This document shows positions 7,701 to 15,459 of a stretch of 36,460 bases of DNA, one piece after another. Made by a program: the position numbers and the translations under genes. The notes beneath the pieces were generated by a model, which saw only the letters and a program-made list of their open reading frames with translations, searched no databases and had not been told where the DNA came from. This DNA comes from Pseudomonadota bacterium. Its GTDB lineage: Bacteria; Pseudomonadota; Gammaproteobacteria; Pseudomonadales; Pseudomonadaceae. The first letter of the stretch is position 1; each line of letters starts with the position of its first letter. Location of the stretch: the NCBI GenBank assembly GCA_023388335.1, contig JAEWGL010000041.1, positions 1-36,460 of the forward strand, written 5' to 3'.

Positions 7701-10037
7701 TTAGAGGATCCGCCCCGTCTCGCGCGCGGCCTCAAGCTTGATCGCCACGAACTTCGAAGTAGGCGTATGGCTACCGTCTCCCACGCTCTCCAGCGGTACC
7801 AGCGGGTTGACCTCGGGGTAGTACGCTGCCGCCTGCCCCGCTGGAATGTCGAAAGCCAGCAAGGTAAAGCCCTGCACCCGACGCTCGCGACCATCACCCC
7901 ATAACGAAATGATGTCCGCCTGCTGCCCTGGCTTGAAGCCCAGGCGAATGATGTCGGCCTCGTTCACGAACAGCACGTTGCGCTGTCCTTTGACCCCACG
8001 GTAACGGTCGTCCAGGCCATAGATGGTGGTGTTGTACTGGTCGTGGGAGCGCATCGACTGCATGATCAGGTCCGGCGTCTGGCCACTGGCGCGCACGCGC
8101 TCGTCCAGCAGGCTGTCCGGCAGCGGGTTGGCCTTGAAGTTGGCGCGACCGCTGGCGGTTTTCCATTGCCGCGCGCCAGCGCTGTTGCCCAGGTAGAAGC
8201 CACCCGGATGGGCCAGGCGCTGGTTGAAGCCGGTAAAGCCTGGGATGGTGTCGGCGATCAGGTCGCGAATGCGGCCGTAGTCGGCGACCAGCCAATGCCA
8301 GTCCACCGGTTGGCTGCCCAAGGTGGCGGCAGCGATACCGGCGACCACCGCAGGTTCCGAGCGCATCTGGCGTGACAATGGCTGCAGCTGGCCGTTGGAG
8401 GCATGGACCATGCTGAACGAGTCTTCCACGGTCACCGCCTGCGGCCCTTCGCCCTGGCGATCGATGTCGGTGCGGCCCAGGCACGGCAGGATCAGCGCCT
8501 GCTTGCCATGGACCAGATGGCTGCGGTTGAGCTTGGTGCTGATGTGCACGGTCAGCTCGCAGTTGCGCAGGGCCTGGGCGGTGCGCTCGGTGTCTGGTGT
8601 GGCTTGGGCGAAGTTGCCGCCCAGGCCGATGAAGACCTTGGCCTTGCCGTCGAGCATGGCGTGGATCGCTTCGACGGTGTTGTGGCCGTTGTGCCGCGGT
8701 ACGCTGAAGCCGAAGCGCTTTTCGATGGCGTCGAGCAGCGCAACCGGCGGGCGCTCGTTGATGCCCATGGTGCGGTCGCCCTGCACGTTGCTGTGGCCCC
8801 GTACCGGGCACAGTCCAGCACCGGGCACGCCCAGGTTGCCGCGCAGCAGCATGAGGTTGGCGATTTCCTGGATGGTCGCCACCGAGTGGCGGTGCTGGGT
8901 GATGCCCATCGCCCAACACATGATGACCTTCTCGGCCTTGCAATACATGCGCGCCGCCTGCTCGATCTCGGCCAGCGCCAGGCCGGACTGCTCCTGGATC
9001 TGCGCCCAGGGGCTGGCATCCACCGCGGCCAGATACTCTTCGACGCCATGGCCATGCTCGGCGATGAAGGCGTGGTCGAAGACCGCTGGTTCGCCCTTGG
9101 CCTGGGCGTCGCGCTCCCACTGCAGGAGGAACTTGGCCATGCCGCGCATCATCGCCATGTCGCCGCCCAAGGCCGGGCGAATATAGGCGGTGTTGGTCGG
9201 GCGGTCACCGTTGGTGAGCATCTCGATGGCGTGCTGCGGATGCTGGAAGCGTTCCAGGCCACGCTCCTTCAACGGGTTGACGCAGACCACCTGGGCCCCG
9301 CGCTTGACCGCGTCGCGCAGCGGATCGAGCATGCGGGGATGGTTGGTGCCAGGGTTCTGGCCCCAGACGAAGATGGCGTCGGCGTGCTCGAAGTCATCGA
9401 ACGTCACGGTGCCCTTGCCGACCCCGATGCTCTGGCCCAGGGCCACGCCACTGGCCTCGTGGCACATGTTCGAGCAATCCGGGAAGTTGTTGGTCCCAAA
9501 GGCCCGCACGAACAGCTGATAAAGGAACGCCGCCTCGTTGCTGGCCCGGCCCGAGGTATAGAACTCGGCCTGGTCGGGCGAGTCCAGGGCCTGCAGGTGC
9601 TGGGCGATCAGGGCAAAGGCGGCGTCCCAGTCGATCGGGCGATAGCGGTCGCTGGCCGGGTCGTAGACCATCGGATCGGTCAGTCGGCCCTGGTATTCGA
9701 GCCAGTAGTCGCTTTGCTCGAGCAATGCGCTGACGCTGTGGCGGGCGAAGAAGGACGCGTCGACGCGGCGCTTGGTCGCTTCCCAGTTCACCGCCTTGGC
9801 GCCGTTCTCGCAGAACTTGACCATGCCGCTCTCGGGCGAATCGCCCCAGGCGCAGCCGGGGCAGTCGAAACCGCCGTTCTGGTTGGTCTTGAGCAGGGCG
9901 CGGATGTTCTTCAGGGCGTTGTCGCTGCCGACCCAGGCCTTGGCCACACTGCGCAATGCTCCCCAGCCACCGGCAGGGCCGTTGTAGGGCTTGTAGACGG
10001 GAACGGGTTTCTGGTCGGCTCGATGGTGCAGGCTCAC
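7701..10037 (-). CDS. FdhF/YdeP-family molybdopterin oxidoreductase (formate dehydrogenase alpha-like)
   Basis: A 778-residue molybdopterin-dependent oxidoreductase. Near the N-terminus Cys59-x2-Cys62, followed by Cys76 (DCPGCAW, KFCENG), is the YdeP-type cysteine pattern likely to hold an Fe-S cluster. Further on come the molybdopterin-binding blocks (FYTSGRASNEAAFLYQLF, CHEASGVALG, WGQNPGTNHPRML) and a C-terminal molydop-binding domain. The family is related to formate dehydrogenase H, but YdeP members are often acid-resistance associated and their substrate is not settled. The start is a GTG at 10037 with GGAG 9 nt upstream, 3 nt after the fdhD stop, so it forms an operon with fdhD. FdhD is required to sulfurate the cofactor of such enzymes. 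A purely cytoplasmic location is suggested by the lack of a Tat signal. Confidence 0.88.
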   Translation of the reverse strand: MSLHHRADQKPVPVYKPYNGPAGGWGALRSVAKAWVGSDNALKNIRALLKTNQNGGFDCPGCAWGDSPESGMVKFCENGAKAVNWEATKRRVDASFFARHSVSALLEQSDYWLEYQGRLTDPMVYDPASDRYRPIDWDAAFALIAQHLQALDSPDQAEFYTSGRASNEAAFLYQLFVRAFGTNNFPDCSNMCHEASGVALGQSIGVGKGTVTFDDFEHADAIFVWGQNPGTNHPRMLDPLRDAVKRGAQVVCVNPLKERGLERFQHPQHAIEMLTNGDRPTNTAYIRPALGGDMAMMRGMAKFLLQWERDAQAKGEPAVFDHAFIAEHGHGVEEYLAAVDASPWAQIQEQSGLALAEIEQAARMYCKAEKVIMCWAMGITQHRHSVATIQEIANLMLLRGNLGVPGAGLCPVRGHSNVQGDRTMGINERPPVALLDAIEKRFGFSVPRHNGHNTVEAIHAMLDGKAKVFIGLGGNFAQATPDTERTAQALRNCELTVHISTKLNRSHLVHGKQALILPCLGRTDIDRQGEGPQAVTVEDSFSMVHASNGQLQPLSRQMRSEPAVVAGIAAATLGSQPVDWHWLVADYGRIRDLIADTIPGFTGFNQRLAHPGGFYLGNSAGARQWKTASGRANFKANPLPDSLLDERVRASGQTPDLIMQSMRSHDQYNTTIYGLDDRYRGVKGQRNVLFVNEADIIRLGFKPGQQADIISLWGDGRERRVQGFTLLAFDIPAGQAAAYYPEVNPLVPLESVGDGSHTPTSKFVAIKLEAARETGRIL

Positions 10038-10040
10038 GGT

Positions 10041-10871
10041 CTAGATCTCCGGCACGGGGCTGAAGACCCGCGGTGCGCTGTGCTTGGGCAAGTGAATGAG
10101 GTTGAGGTTGTGCCGCCGGGCCCATTGCAGCGCCAGGCCGGTAGGCGCCGAGAGGCTGACCAGGGTCTGGATACCGGCGCGCAGGACTTTCTGGATCAGC
10201 TCCAGGCTGCAGCGGCTGGTGACGATCGCCAGGCCGCCTGCCAGGCTGATGCGCTGGCGCAGCAGGGCGCCGATCAGCTTGTCCAGGGCGTTGTGCCGGC
10301 CGATGTCTTCGCGGCCCAGCAGCAACTGGCCCTGGCTGTCCATGAACAGCGCCGCGTGCACCGCGCCGCAGTGCTGGCCCAGCGGTTGGAAGGCGTCGAT
10401 GCGCTGGCGCAGGCCGTCGAGCCAGTGCGCCGGTGGCAGCGACGCGCCAGGCAGCACCTGGAGGTCCGGCAGGGCCTGTTCCAGCGCTTCGACGCCGCAC
10501 AGGCCACAGCCGCTGGTGCCGGCCAGTTGCCGGCGCTGGTCCTTCAGGTTCCAGAACGCCCGGCTGGAAATCTCCAGGTCGGCGTGGAGCGCCGCGCCAT
10601 TGCCGGAAAATTTCATGTCATAGATGTCTGAGGGCGCGCTGACGATGCCACTGCCGACACTGAAGCCGACCACGAAATCCTCGAGGTCGGTCGGACTGAC
10701 CAACATCACGGCCTGGTTCAGACCGTTGTAGGCGATGGCCAGGGCAACTTCCTCGGCGAGCGGGGTTTGTGCCCGATCATCGTCGGTCAGTTGCAGGTAT
10801 TCGTAGGTGTTGCTGGCGGCAGGCATGGTGACAGGTGCGGGCGCCGCGCAGACCGGAGGTTTGCTGTTCAT
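10041..10871 (-). CDS. fdhD: Formate dehydrogenase sulfurtransferase FdhD
   Basis: A 276-residue FdhD. It takes sulfur from IscS and passes it to the molybdenum cofactor of formate dehydrogenase-type enzymes. The conserved CGxCG motif is Cys122-Gly-Leu-Cys125-Gly. The fold continues through REDIGRHNALDKLIG and the TSRCSLELIQKVLRAGI block. The start is uncertain. The ATG at 10871 (MNSKPPVCAA) lacks a clear Shine-Dalgarno, and a TTG at 10904 would extend the protein by 11 residues. I prefer 10871 because a perfect 14-bp palindrome (10902-10915) covers the alternative start and looks like an operator. The gene is first in a two-gene operon with the molybdoenzyme and divergent from kbp. Confidence 0.92.
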   Translation of the reverse strand: MNSKPPVCAAPAPVTMPAASNTYEYLQLTDDDRAQTPLAEEVALAIAYNGLNQAVMLVSPTDLEDFVVGFSVGSGIVSAPSDIYDMKFSGNGAALHADLEISSRAFWNLKDQRRQLAGTSGCGLCGVEALEQALPDLQVLPGASLPPAHWLDGLRQRIDAFQPLGQHCGAVHAALFMDSQGQLLLGREDIGRHNALDKLIGALLRQRISLAGGLAIVTSRCSLELIQKVLRAGIQTLVSLSAPTGLALQWARRHNLNLIHLPKHSAPRVFSPVPEI

Positions 10872-10901
10872 CAGGACGGATTCCCGGCGGCTGTTATCCG
10901 T

Positions 10902-10915
10902 CAAGCCTAGGCTTG
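10902..10915. promoter_or_regulatory. Perfect 14-bp palindrome upstream of fdhD
   Basis: CAAGCCTAGGCTTG is its own reverse complement. It lies 31 bp before the fdhD ATG in the 167-bp divergent spacer shared with kbp, a natural place for an operator. The cognate regulator is unknown. Confidence 0.4.
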
Positions 10916-10999
10916 TGCCGGTCGAACGTCTAATCGCTAGGCTCTATGCATCGATAGACACCGTCGATCATGCTCGACGGCAGCGTCCAGAAGGCTGTC

Positions 11000-11006
11000 C
11001 TAGACT
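11000..11006 (+). promoter_or_regulatory. Possible RpoS-type -10 element for kbp
   Basis: CTAGACT resembles the RpoS-preferred CTATACT -10 and sits 32 nt before the kbp ATG. The E. coli homologue (ygaU/kbp) is known to be induced by RpoS and osmotic stress. No strong -35 is visible, which is normal for RpoS promoters. Confidence 0.3.
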
Positions 11007-11038
11007 GCTGGCTCCTGATCATTCTCAAGGAACACGCT

Positions 11039-11479
11039 ATGAGTCTATTCAGTTTCGTGAAGGAAGCCGGCGAGAAGCTCATCGATCTGCTGACCCCAGG
11101 CAACGCCAACGCCCAGGAACAGCTGAAGAAACACGTGGAGAAGGTCGGTCTGGGCAACCCGGACATCAGGGCCACGGTCGAGGGCGACAAGGTCACCCTC
11201 AAGGGCGAGGCCTCAAGCCAGGAGGAGAAGGAAAAGATCATCCTGGCCGTCGGCAACCTTGAGGGCATCGCTGCGGTGGACGACCAGGTTACCGTCACAG
11301 GCCCTGTGGCCCAGGCTGCGCGTTTCGTCACGGTGAACAAAGGCGACACCCTCGGCGCCATCGCCAAGGCCGAATACGGCGACGCCAGCCAGTACAACAA
11401 GATCTTCGAGGCCAACAAGCCGTTGCTGTCGCACCCGGACAAGATCTATCCGGGGCAGGTGCTGCGCATTCCTCACTAG
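11039..11479 (+). CDS. kbp: Potassium-binding protein Kbp (BON-LysM)
   Basis: A 146-residue homologue of E. coli Kbp/YgaU (149 residues). The N-terminal helix (MSLFSFVKEAGEKLIDLL) is followed by a BON domain (about residues 25-88, ending VGNLEGIAAVDDQVTV) and a C-terminal LysM domain (about 98-145, FVTVNKGDTLGAIAKAEYG to IYPGQVLRIPH). Kbp is a cytoplasmic potassium sensor/binder that helps cells cope with high external potassium. The start is clear: AAGGA lies 7 nt upstream of the ATG. It is divergent from fdhD and its stop lies 15 nt from the convergent yrfG stop. No signal peptide is present, which fits the family. Confidence 0.92.
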   Translation: MSLFSFVKEAGEKLIDLLTPGNANAQEQLKKHVEKVGLGNPDIRATVEGDKVTLKGEASSQEEKEKIILAVGNLEGIAAVDDQVTVTGPVAQAARFVTVNKGDTLGAIAKAEYGDASQYNKIFEANKPLLSHPDKIYPGQVLRIPH

Positions 11480-11494
11480 CTTGAGCGGGTCGAT

Positions 11495-12157
11495 TCAAAG
11501 GCCTGGGAGCAGTTCGCAGTAATCCTCGACGGCGGCGAACTCCTCGGTATCGCGAGGCAGCCCCTTGCTGTCCGGCTGGCGCACCGCGAGCAGGTGCGCC
11601 ACGCCGTAGCGGCGGGCGCTGCGCAGGATCGCCAAGGTGTCGTCGACAAACAGGCTGCGTGCCGGGTCGAAACCGATATCGGCCTGCAGCGCATCCCAGA
11701 ACTGCGGGCTTTCCTTGGGGAAGCCATAGTCGTGGGAGCTGATCAGTCGCTCGAAGTATGGCGCCAGCTCCACCCGCTCCAGTTTCAACGACAGCGAATC
11801 GCGGTGGGCATTGGTGATCATCACCACGCGCTTGCCGGCCTGGCGGATCGCCGCGAGGAACGGTTCGGCGTCCGGCCGCAGGGCAATCAGCTCGGCCAGC
11901 TCCTGCTTCAGTTCGCGCACCGGCAACTTCAGTTCGCGGGTCCAGAAATCCAGGCAGTACCAGTTCAGCGTTCCGGCATTGCGCTCGAACAGCGGTTGCA
12001 GCTCCAGCTCCGCCATGGCCCGGCTGATCCCATGCAACTCGGCATAGCGCTGGGGCAGGTGCTCCAGCCAGAACTGGTTGTCGTAGTGCAGGTCCAGGAG
12101 GGTGCCGTCCATGTCGAGCAGGACGGTATCGATGGCGGACCAGTTCAGAAGTGGCAT
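11495..12157 (-). CDS. yrfG: GMP/IMP nucleotidase YrfG (HAD family)
   Basis: A 220-residue HAD-superfamily phosphatase, close to E. coli YrfG (222). HAD motif I is DMDGTLLDL with the nucleophile Asp15 and acid/base Asp17. Motif II is VVMITNAH, motif III includes the lysine of FPKESPQFWDAL, and motif IV is SLFVDDTLAILRSARRYG. E. coli YrfG removes phosphate from GMP and IMP (and 5-ribosyl phosphates), so a role in purine nucleotide clean-up is expected. The start at 12157 (MPLLNWSAIDTVLLD) places motif I where the family has it. It is divergent from nudE across a 64-bp spacer; yrfG and nudE are also neighbours in E. coli. Confidence 0.92.
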   Translation of the reverse strand: MPLLNWSAIDTVLLDMDGTLLDLHYDNQFWLEHLPQRYAELHGISRAMAELELQPLFERNAGTLNWYCLDFWTRELKLPVRELKQELAELIALRPDAEPFLAAIRQAGKRVVMITNAHRDSLSLKLERVELAPYFERLISSHDYGFPKESPQFWDALQADIGFDPARSLFVDDTLAILRSARRYGVAHLLAVRQPDSKGLPRDTEEFAAVEDYCELLPGL

Positions 12158-12221
12158 ATGAAATTCTCGAAGGCGTGGCAAGCCACGGTATAGTAACGCG
12201 TTCACGCCAAGGAGCCGCCCC

Positions 12222-12788
12222 ATGCGCCAGAAACCCACTGTTCTTGCCCGCGAGATTGTCGCCAGCAGCCGCCTGTTTCGTGTCGAAGCTGTGGAACTGC
12301 GCTTTGCCAACGGCACCGAACGGACTTACGAGCGGCTGGTCGGCCGTGGCAACGGCTACGGTGCGGTGATGATCGTGGCGATGCTCGACGCCGAGCATGC
12401 GGTGCTGGTCGAGGAATATTGCGGCGGCACCGACGAGTACGAACTGTCCCTGCCCAAGGGCCTGATCGAGCCCGGCGAGGACGTGCTGGCCGCCGCCAAC
12501 CGCGAGCTCAAGGAAGAGGCCGGCTTCGGCGCGCGCCAGTTGGAGCACCTGACCGAGCTGTCGCTGTCGCCTGGCTACATGAGCCAGAAGATCCAGGTGG
12601 TGCTGGCCACCGACCTCTACGAGGAGCGCCTGGAAGGCGACGAGCCGGAGCCGATGCGCGTCGACACGGTCGACCTGCGCGAACTCTCGGCCCTGGCCCA
12701 GCATCCGCAGTTCACCGAAGGGCGGGCGCTGGCGGCGCTGTACCTGGTCCGTGACCTGCTGACCCAGCGGGGGCTGTTCGACGCATGA
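12222..12788 (+). CDS. nudE: ADP compounds hydrolase NudE
   Basis: A 188-residue Nudix hydrolase. The full Nudix box is present: G-x5-E-x7-R-E-L-x-E-E-x-G-F, seen as GLIEPGED followed by ANRELKEEAGF, at about residues 86-108. NudE hydrolyses ADP-ribose, NADH and diadenosine polyphosphates to AMP plus the other moiety, in the cytoplasm with a divalent metal. The start ATG has AAGGAG 7 nt upstream. Its stop overlaps the cysQ start (ATGA), so the two are co-translated. Pairing with CysQ, which removes 3'-phosphoadenosine nucleotides, and with divergent YrfG makes a compact nucleotide-housekeeping group. Confidence 0.94.
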   Translation: MRQKPTVLAREIVASSRLFRVEAVELRFANGTERTYERLVGRGNGYGAVMIVAMLDAEHAVLVEEYCGGTDEYELSLPKGLIEPGEDVLAAANRELKEEAGFGARQLEHLTELSLSPGYMSQKIQVVLATDLYEERLEGDEPEPMRVDTVDLRELSALAQHPQFTEGRALAALYLVRDLLTQRGLFDA

Positions 12789-13612
12789 ACGATCAACAGC
12801 TGATGCACCAGGTGATCGAACTCGCCCGCCGCGCCGGGGAAGCCATCCTGCCCTTCTGGCGCGCCGACGTGGCGGTCACGGCCAAGGCCGACGATTCGCC
12901 GGTGACCGCTGCCGACCTCGCTGCCCATGAGGTCATCGCCAAGGGCCTGCGCGCCCTGGCCCCAGAGATTCCCGTGCTGTCGGAAGAGGACTGCGATATC
13001 CCGCTGGCCGAGCGCCTGGGCTGGCAGCGCTGGTGGCTGGTAGACCCGCTGGACGGCACCAAGGAATTCATCGCCGGCAGCGAGGAGTTCACCGTCAACA
13101 TCGCCCTGGTCGAGGCCGGCGAGGTGGTGTTCGGCGTGGTCAGCATGCCGACCTCCGGCCGCTGCTATTTCGGTGGTCGCGACCTGGGTGCCTGGCGCGT
13201 CGAGGCAGGCGCAGAGCCCCAACCGATCCAGGTGCGCAGCACCCCGGCGCCGGGCAGCCGCTTTACCGTAGTGGCCAGCCGGCGCCATTCCAGCCCGCAG
13301 CAGGAGGCCCTGCTGGGCGGCCTGGGCGCAGCCGTGGGCGAGCTGGAGCTGGCCAACACCGGCAGCTCGCTGAAGTTCTGCCTGCTGGCCGAAGGCGCTG
13401 CCGACTGCTATCCGCGCCTGGCGCCCACCTCGCAATGGGACACCGCTGCTGCCCAGGGCGTGCTCGAAGGTGCCGGTGGCGAAGTCATCGAGCTGGACGG
13501 CCAACCGTTGCGCTACCCGCCGCGCGAATCGCTGCTCAATCCCTTCTTCCTCGCCCTGCCGAGCGCTGCGACCTGGCGCCAGGACCTGCTGGACCTGGCC
13601 TCAGCGATGTAG
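12785..13612 (+). CDS. cysQ: 3'(2'),5'-bisphosphate nucleotidase CysQ
   Basis: A 275-residue inositol-monophosphatase-superfamily enzyme that converts 3'-phosphoadenosine 5'-phosphate (PAP, left over from sulfate assimilation) to AMP. The metal-binding motif DPLDGTKEF begins at Asp87 and is preceded by the SEEDC acidic pair; the second motif (PTSQWDTAAAQGVLEGAGG) gives the last metal-binding Asp. Lithium-sensitive, Mg-dependent enzymes of this type can be membrane-associated, but no membrane segment is visible here. It is translationally coupled to nudE. Its last 12 bases overlap the 3' end of the convergent thioesterase gene, and no terminator lies between. Confidence 0.95.
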   Translation: MNDQQLMHQVIELARRAGEAILPFWRADVAVTAKADDSPVTAADLAAHEVIAKGLRALAPEIPVLSEEDCDIPLAERLGWQRWWLVDPLDGTKEFIAGSEEFTVNIALVEAGEVVFGVVSMPTSGRCYFGGRDLGAWRVEAGAEPQPIQVRSTPAPGSRFTVVASRRHSSPQQEALLGGLGAAVGELELANTGSSLKFCLLAEGAADCYPRLAPTSQWDTAAAQGVLEGAGGEVIELDGQPLRYPPRESLLNPFFLALPSAATWRQDLLDLASAM

Positions 13613-14056
13613 CACGTACTGCCCGCTGAACTGCACGGCGGGCTCATCGCTGGCGCTGTTGAATACCTGGGTGTGCAAGCTCAGGCGCGCGCGGCCGCGC
13701 CGTTGGTAGGTGGCGATGAAGCGGTCCCAGACCTTGTCTTCAGGTGCCGCGCAGCGCGCGATGGCCGCGCCGGTGACCGGTAGCGGATAGCTGATCTGGC
13801 CTTCCTGGATGACGATATGACCGTCATCGATGCCCAGTTCGCGCAGGCGCAGGTGCAGCCAGCCCCAGCCTGCCAGCACCGCGGCACAATAGAGGCTGCC
13901 GCCGAACATGGTGCTCTTGTGGTTGACGTTGGCGGCCAGGGGCAATTGCAGGCGCAGGCAGTGGGCCTGCCAGTCGAGGACCTGCAGGCCCATCTCGCGG
14001 GTCAACGGAATGTCGCTGTGCAGCACCGACTCCAGGTAGCGACTGTCAGTACTCAT
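13601..14056 (-). CDS. YiiD C-terminal-type thioesterase
   Basis: A 151-residue hot-dog-fold protein similar to the C-terminal domain of YiiD/FabY-type proteins. The recognisable segment is ANVNHKSTMFGGSLYCAAVLAGWG, with the N-x-K-T-x-F-G-G turn typical of this thioesterase domain. Substrate unknown; hydrolysis of an acyl thioester is the family expectation. Its ATG overlaps the dctD stop, so it is translated as the last member of a dctB-dctD operon, an odd partner for a dicarboxylate sensor pair. Convergent overlap with cysQ is 12 nt. Confidence 0.78.
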   Translation of the reverse strand: MSTDSRYLESVLHSDIPLTREMGLQVLDWQAHCLRLQLPLAANVNHKSTMFGGSLYCAAVLAGWGWLHLRLRELGIDDGHIVIQEGQISYPLPVTGAAIARCAAPEDKVWDRFIATYQRRGRARLSLHTQVFNSASDEPAVQFSGQYVLHR

Positions 14057-15459
14057 GGGCGGTTGTCCTCCAGGTCGTCGTGCTGGTTGCTGTCGGCAAA
14101 GCTCAGGCCGTGCTTGCGCAGTTTGTCGTGCAGGGTCTTGCGAGGAATGCCGAGCGCTTCGGCGAGGCTGCGCATCGAACCGTGCGGCTGCGTGAGCTCG
14201 GCGGCGATCAGCGAACGCTCGAACTGCTCGACCTGCTCGCTGAGGTTGCCCGTGCCGATCAGGGCAGGGTTGTCCAGCGGCGCGCTTTGCTGACCATCCA
14301 GGGCCAGTTCCAGGCCCAGGGCGAAACGTTCTGCGACGTTCTGCAGCTCACGCACGTTGCCAGGCCAGGCGTGGCGCAGCAGCATCGCCCGCTGCGCCGG
14401 TTGCAGGCTGTGCGGCGGCAGCCCATGGCGCTGGCTGGCGGCATCGGCGAAGTGCTGGAACAGCATGAGGATATCGTCGCCGCGCTCGCGCAGCGCCGGG
14501 ATGCGCAGCGGCGCGACGTTCAGCCGGTAGTAGAGGTCGGCGCGGAAACGCCCCTGGTCGGCGGCCTGGCGCAGGTCTTCCTTGGTCGCGGCGATGATCC
14601 GGATATCCAGGGCAATCTGCTGGTTGCCGCCCAGGCGCTCGACCACCCGCTCCTGCAACAGGCGCAGCAGCTTGACCTGGACGTCCAGGCTCATGCTCTC
14701 GATCTCGTCGAGGAACAGCGTGCCGCCGTTGGCGAACTCGAACTTGCCGATGCGCCGTTTCTGCGCCCCGGTAAAGGCCCCTGGCTCATGCCCGAACAGC
14801 TCGCTCTCGACCACCGACTCGGCCAGGGCGCCGGCATTGATTGCCACGAAGGGGCCATCACGGCGGCCCGACAGGTCGTGCAACGCACGCGCCACCACTT
14901 CCTTGCCGGCACCGGTCTCGCCAAGGATCAACACATCGGCGCGGGTGCCGGCCAGGGCACCGATCTGCTCGCGCAGGCGCAGCATCGCGGGCGACTGGCC
15001 AACCAGGCGGGTACTCAGCTCCTGGCGATCGCTCAGGGCCAGGCGCAGGCTGCGATTGTCCATGACCAGCCGGCGCAGGGCCAGGGCGCGGCGCACGCTG
15101 TCGAGCAGCGCGTCGCTGGCGAAGGGCTTTTCCAGAAAGTCATAGGCACCGGCGCGCATGGCCTGCACCGCCAAGGGCACATCGCCGTGGCCGGTGATCA
15201 GCAGCACCGGCAATTCGGCGTCGCGCCCGTGCAGCTGTTCGAGCAGTTGCAGGCCGTCGATGCCGGGCATGCGGATATCGCTGACCACCACACCAGGCCA
15301 ATCGGCCTCGATGCGCTCGGCCAGGCCCTGGGCGTCGCTCAGGGACACGACCTTGAGCCCGGCAAGGTCCAGGGTCTGGCTCAGGGCCTGGCGCAGGTGC
15401 GGGTCGTCATCGACCAGGATGACCTGGGTGCGACTGTCGATCTGTGTCTCGGTGGTCAT
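14053..15459 (-). CDS. dctD: Sigma-54-dependent response regulator, DctD family
   Basis: A 468-residue NtrC-family activator. The receiver domain (about 11-125) has the acidic pocket VDDD (17-19) and phosphoacceptor Asp61 (SDIRMPG). The AAA+ domain (about 150-380) carries Walker A GETGAGKE, the sigma-54 contact loop GAFTGA, Walker B GGTLFLDEIE and the arginine-finger region FRADLYYRL. The C-terminal Fis-type helix-turn-helix is RSLAEALGIPRKTLHDKLRKHGLS. It activates sigma-54 promoters when phosphorylated by its partner, encoded immediately upstream with a 4-nt overlap. DctB/DctD pairs sense C4-dicarboxylates, but relatives (MifSR, AauSR) sense other acids, and no dctA transporter is in the window, so the ligand is not certain. 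Confidence 0.87.
   Translation of the reverse strand: MTTETQIDSRTQVILVDDDPHLRQALSQTLDLAGLKVVSLSDAQGLAERIEADWPGVVVSDIRMPGIDGLQLLEQLHGRDAELPVLLITGHGDVPLAVQAMRAGAYDFLEKPFASDALLDSVRRALALRRLVMDNRSLRLALSDRQELSTRLVGQSPAMLRLREQIGALAGTRADVLILGETGAGKEVVARALHDLSGRRDGPFVAINAGALAESVVESELFGHEPGAFTGAQKRRIGKFEFANGGTLFLDEIESMSLDVQVKLLRLLQERVVERLGGNQQIALDIRIIAATKEDLRQAADQGRFRADLYYRLNVAPLRIPALRERGDDILMLFQHFADAASQRHGLPPHSLQPAQRAMLLRHAWPGNVRELQNVAERFALGLELALDGQQSAPLDNPALIGTGNLSEQVEQFERSLIAAELTQPHGSMRSLAEALGIPRKTLHDKLRKHGLSFADSNQHDDLEDNRP

Noticed and set aside
8403..10631. A 742-codon open frame on the + strand opposite the fdhF-like and fdhD genes
   Set aside because: It lies wholly antisense to two genes with clear family motifs. 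Long antisense frames are expected at this GC content, and its translation shows no domain.
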